Below are positions 4,747-6,511 of a stretch of 6,511 nucleotides of DNA, piece after piece. The DNA comes from JBCDBH01 sp039184055. GTDB taxonomy: Bacteria; Acidobacteriota; Thermoanaerobaculia; Multivoradales; J023. The stretch spans positions 1 through 6,511 of the forward strand of contig JBCDBH010000333.1 in NCBI GenBank assembly GCA_039184055.1, in the 5' to 3' direction. The position numbers and the translations under genes were made by a program. Numbering within the stretch: the first letter of the stretch is position 1; each line of letters opens with the position of its first letter. Below the pieces are notes generated by a model. It was not told the origin of the DNA. It ran no database searches and saw only the letters and a list, made by a program, of their open reading frames with translations.

Positions 4747-6511
4747 ATGGATCTCAATCGATTGACGCAAAAGTCACAGGAGGCGGTAAGCGAAGCGCAA
4801 ACCATCGCGGTCCGACACGGACATCAACAAGTCGACGTCGAGCACCTCTTGCTCGCGCTGGTCGAAGACGACAGTGGTTTGGTGCCTCGCTTGCTCGGAC
4901 GAATGGACGTGCCGCCCGCGACGATTCGTGACGGTGTCGGGGCGATCTTGGCCAAACGACCGGCGGTGTCCGGTCCCGGCGCCGAGACCGGCAAGATCTT
5001 CGTCACCCAGCCGTTTCAGCGGCTGTTGGTGAGCGCCGAGGATCAAGCCAAACGACTGAAAGACGACTACGTTTCGGTCGAGCATCTGGTGTTGGCGATG
5101 ATCGAAGAGGGCACCGCCACCGAAGTGGGGCAGCTCTTCGCCACCCATGGCATCGATCGCAACCGCTTTCTCGGCGCGCTCCAGGGCGTGCGGGGCAACC
5201 AGCGGGTGACCAGCGCCAACCCCGAAGTGGCCTACGAGGCCCTCGAGAAATACGGCATCGATTTGGTTGCGCAGGCCCGTCGAGGCAAGCTCGATCCGGT
5301 GATCGGTCGTGACGAAGAGATTCGTCGCGTCATCCGGATCCTGTCGCGCAAAACCAAGAACAACCCGGTGCTGATCGGTGAGCCCGGCGTCGGCAAGACC
5401 GCCATCGTCGAAGGCTTGGCGCAACGCATCGTGCGGGGCGATGTCCCCGACTGGCTCGACGATCGCGCGATCTTCTCGCTCGACATGGGTTCGCTGCTCG
5501 CTGGAGCGAAATACCGGGGCGAGTTCGAAGAGCGTCTCAAGGCGGTGCTCAACGAGGTCAAGGAGAGCGAGGGGCGAATCCTGCTCTTCATCGACGAGCT
5601 GCACAACATCGTCGGCGCCGGCAAAGCCGAGGGCTCGACCGATGCCGGCAACCTGCTCAAGCCGATGCTTGCGCGCGGTGAGCTGCACTGTATCGGTGCC
5701 ACCACCCTCGACGAGCATCGCAAGCACATCGAAAAAGACGCCGCGCTCGAGCGTCGCTTCCAGCCGGTGCTGGTCGAGGCGCCGTCGGTCGAAGACACCA
5801 TCTCGATTCTGCGCGGTCTCAAGGAGCGCTTCGAGGTCCATCACGGCGTACGCATTCAAGACAACGCCACGGTGGCCGCGTCGGTGCTCTCGCATCGCTA
5901 CATCACCGATCGCTTTTTGCCCGACAAGGCGATCGACTTGATCGACGAAGCGTGCGCCATGGTGCGCACCGAAATCGACTCGATGCCCGCCGAGCTCGAC
6001 GCCGTCACCCGAAGGACCATGCAGCTCGAGATCGAAGAAGCGGCGCTCAAGAAGGAAAAGGACAAGGCGTCCAAAGAGCGTCTCGCCACCTTGCGCAAAG
6101 AGCTCGCCGATCTCGGCACCGAGCGTGATGCGATGCAGGCGCGCTGGCAGGAGGAGAAAGGGCAGATCGAGCGAGTACGCGGCCTGCGTGAAGAGATCGA
6201 GCAGGTGCGTCAGCAAGTCGAGCTGGCGACCCGCGAGCACAATCTCGATCGCGCCGCCGAGCTGCGCTATGGCCGTCTCCCCGAGCTCGAAACCGAGCTC
6301 GCGAGCCTCGAAGCGGCCACCGAAGGACCGCAAGAAGGACGGCTGCTGCGCGAGGAGGTCACCGAAGAGGAAATCGCCGAGATCGTCGCGCGGTGGACCG
6401 GTATTCCGGTGACGCGTTTGGTCGAAGGCGAGCGCGAAAAGCTCCTGCGTCTCGACGAGATTCTGCACAGGCGGGTGATCGGTCAAGACGAGGCCGTCCA
6501 GCTGGTCGCCG
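4747..6511 (+). CDS. clpB: ATP-dependent protein disaggregase ClpB (3' truncated by window edge)
   Basis: The frame is open from ATG 4747 to the edge, giving 588 of roughly 860 residues expected. ClpB is a hexameric AAA+ machine that threads aggregated proteins through its pore with help from DnaK and J-proteins. The N domain (about 1-150) has its two repeats, ending in VEHLLLALVE and VEHLVLAMIE. NBD1 has Walker A GEPGVGKT (211-218, K217), pore-loop KYRG with Y256, Walker B LLFIDELHN (D283, E284), sensor-1 region GATT (317-320) and arginine fingers R336 and R337. A charged coiled-coil M-domain (about 419-525) is the hallmark that separates ClpB from ClpA and ClpC. NBD2 begins with EEIAEIVARWTGIPV and RVIGQDEAV; its Walker A lies past the edge. 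AAAGGA (4734-4739) sits seven bases before the start. All visible catalytic residues are intact, and numbering runs five ahead of E. coli ClpB. It is probably in an operon with cbpA. Confidence 0.97.
   Translation, partial: MDLNRLTQKSQEAVSEAQTIAVRHGHQQVDVEHLLLALVEDDSGLVPRLLGRMDVPPATIRDGVGAILAKRPAVSGPGAETGKIFVTQPFQRLLVSAEDQAKRLKDDYVSVEHLVLAMIEEGTATEVGQLFATHGIDRNRFLGALQGVRGNQRVTSANPEVAYEALEKYGIDLVAQARRGKLDPVIGRDEEIRRVIRILSRKTKNNPVLIGEPGVGKTAIVEGLAQRIVRGDVPDWLDDRAIFSLDMGSLLAGAKYRGEFEERLKAVLNEVKESEGRILLFIDELHNIVGAGKAEGSTDAGNLLKPMLARGELHCIGATTLDEHRKHIEKDAALERRFQPVLVEAPSVEDTISILRGLKERFEVHHGVRIQDNATVAASVLSHRYITDRFLPDKAIDLIDEACAMVRTEIDSMPAELDAVTRRTMQLEIEEAALKKEKDKASKERLATLRKELADLGTERDAMQARWQEEKGQIERVRGLREEIEQVRQQVELATREHNLDRAAELRYGRLPELETELASLEAATEGPQEGRLLREEVTEEEIAEIVARWTGIPVTRLVEGEREKLLRLDEILHRRVIGQDEAVQLVA

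Noticed and set aside
4774..6486. A 570-codon open frame on the minus strand opposite clpB
   Set aside because: The plus strand here is unmistakably ClpB with all its motifs. A long antisense frame is expected from strong GC codon bias, and its translation has no recognisable motif.

Overview
The window is GC-rich, densely coded bacterial DNA with a strong preference for G or C at third codon positions. It holds five protein genes. They are the 3' end of a parallel beta-helix protein (+, cut by the left edge), an N-formylglutamate amidohydrolase-like protein (+), an ATP-dependent DNA ligase (-), a class B (CbpA-type) J-domain co-chaperone (+), and the first two thirds of the disaggregase ClpB (+, cut by the right edge). 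The phylum cannot be fixed from this. The gene mix would fit a GC-rich Gram-negative lineage such as a deltaproteobacterial-type group or Acidobacteriota, but that is a guess. I saw no tRNA, rRNA, CRISPR array, insertion sequence or phage gene.

Left part (1-1941): the beta-helix gene ends at 520. A 179-base gap follows, carrying a convincing intrinsic terminator (605-630), an alternative upstream helix that would compete with it, a weak promoter candidate, and a 10-bp palindrome just before the ribosome-binding site of the amidohydrolase-like gene (700-1941). That gene runs tail-to-tail into the ligase gene. The two stop codons share the palindrome CTAG (1938-1941), and a 9-bp hairpin sits directly on the junction.

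Middle (1938-3732): the ligase gene (3524-1938, minus strand) has all the nucleotidyltransferase motifs and lies head-to-head with the chaperone genes. The roughly 208-base divergent gap holds the promoters for both directions and a small inverted repeat over the likely -35 of the chaperone promoter.

Right part (3733-6511): the J-protein and ClpB genes are 66 bases apart on the same strand and very probably form a heat-shock operon. In such systems J-proteins deliver substrates to DnaK and, with ClpB, extract proteins from aggregates. No dnaK or grpE is in view. A perfect 8-bp inverted repeat lies between the two genes and may tune their relative expression. The window looks like ordinary chromosomal housekeeping sequence. 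The most interesting points are regulatory (577-606, 3624-3661, 4703-4723), together with the orphan, enlarged amidohydrolase-like protein. I found no new defence or mobile system.
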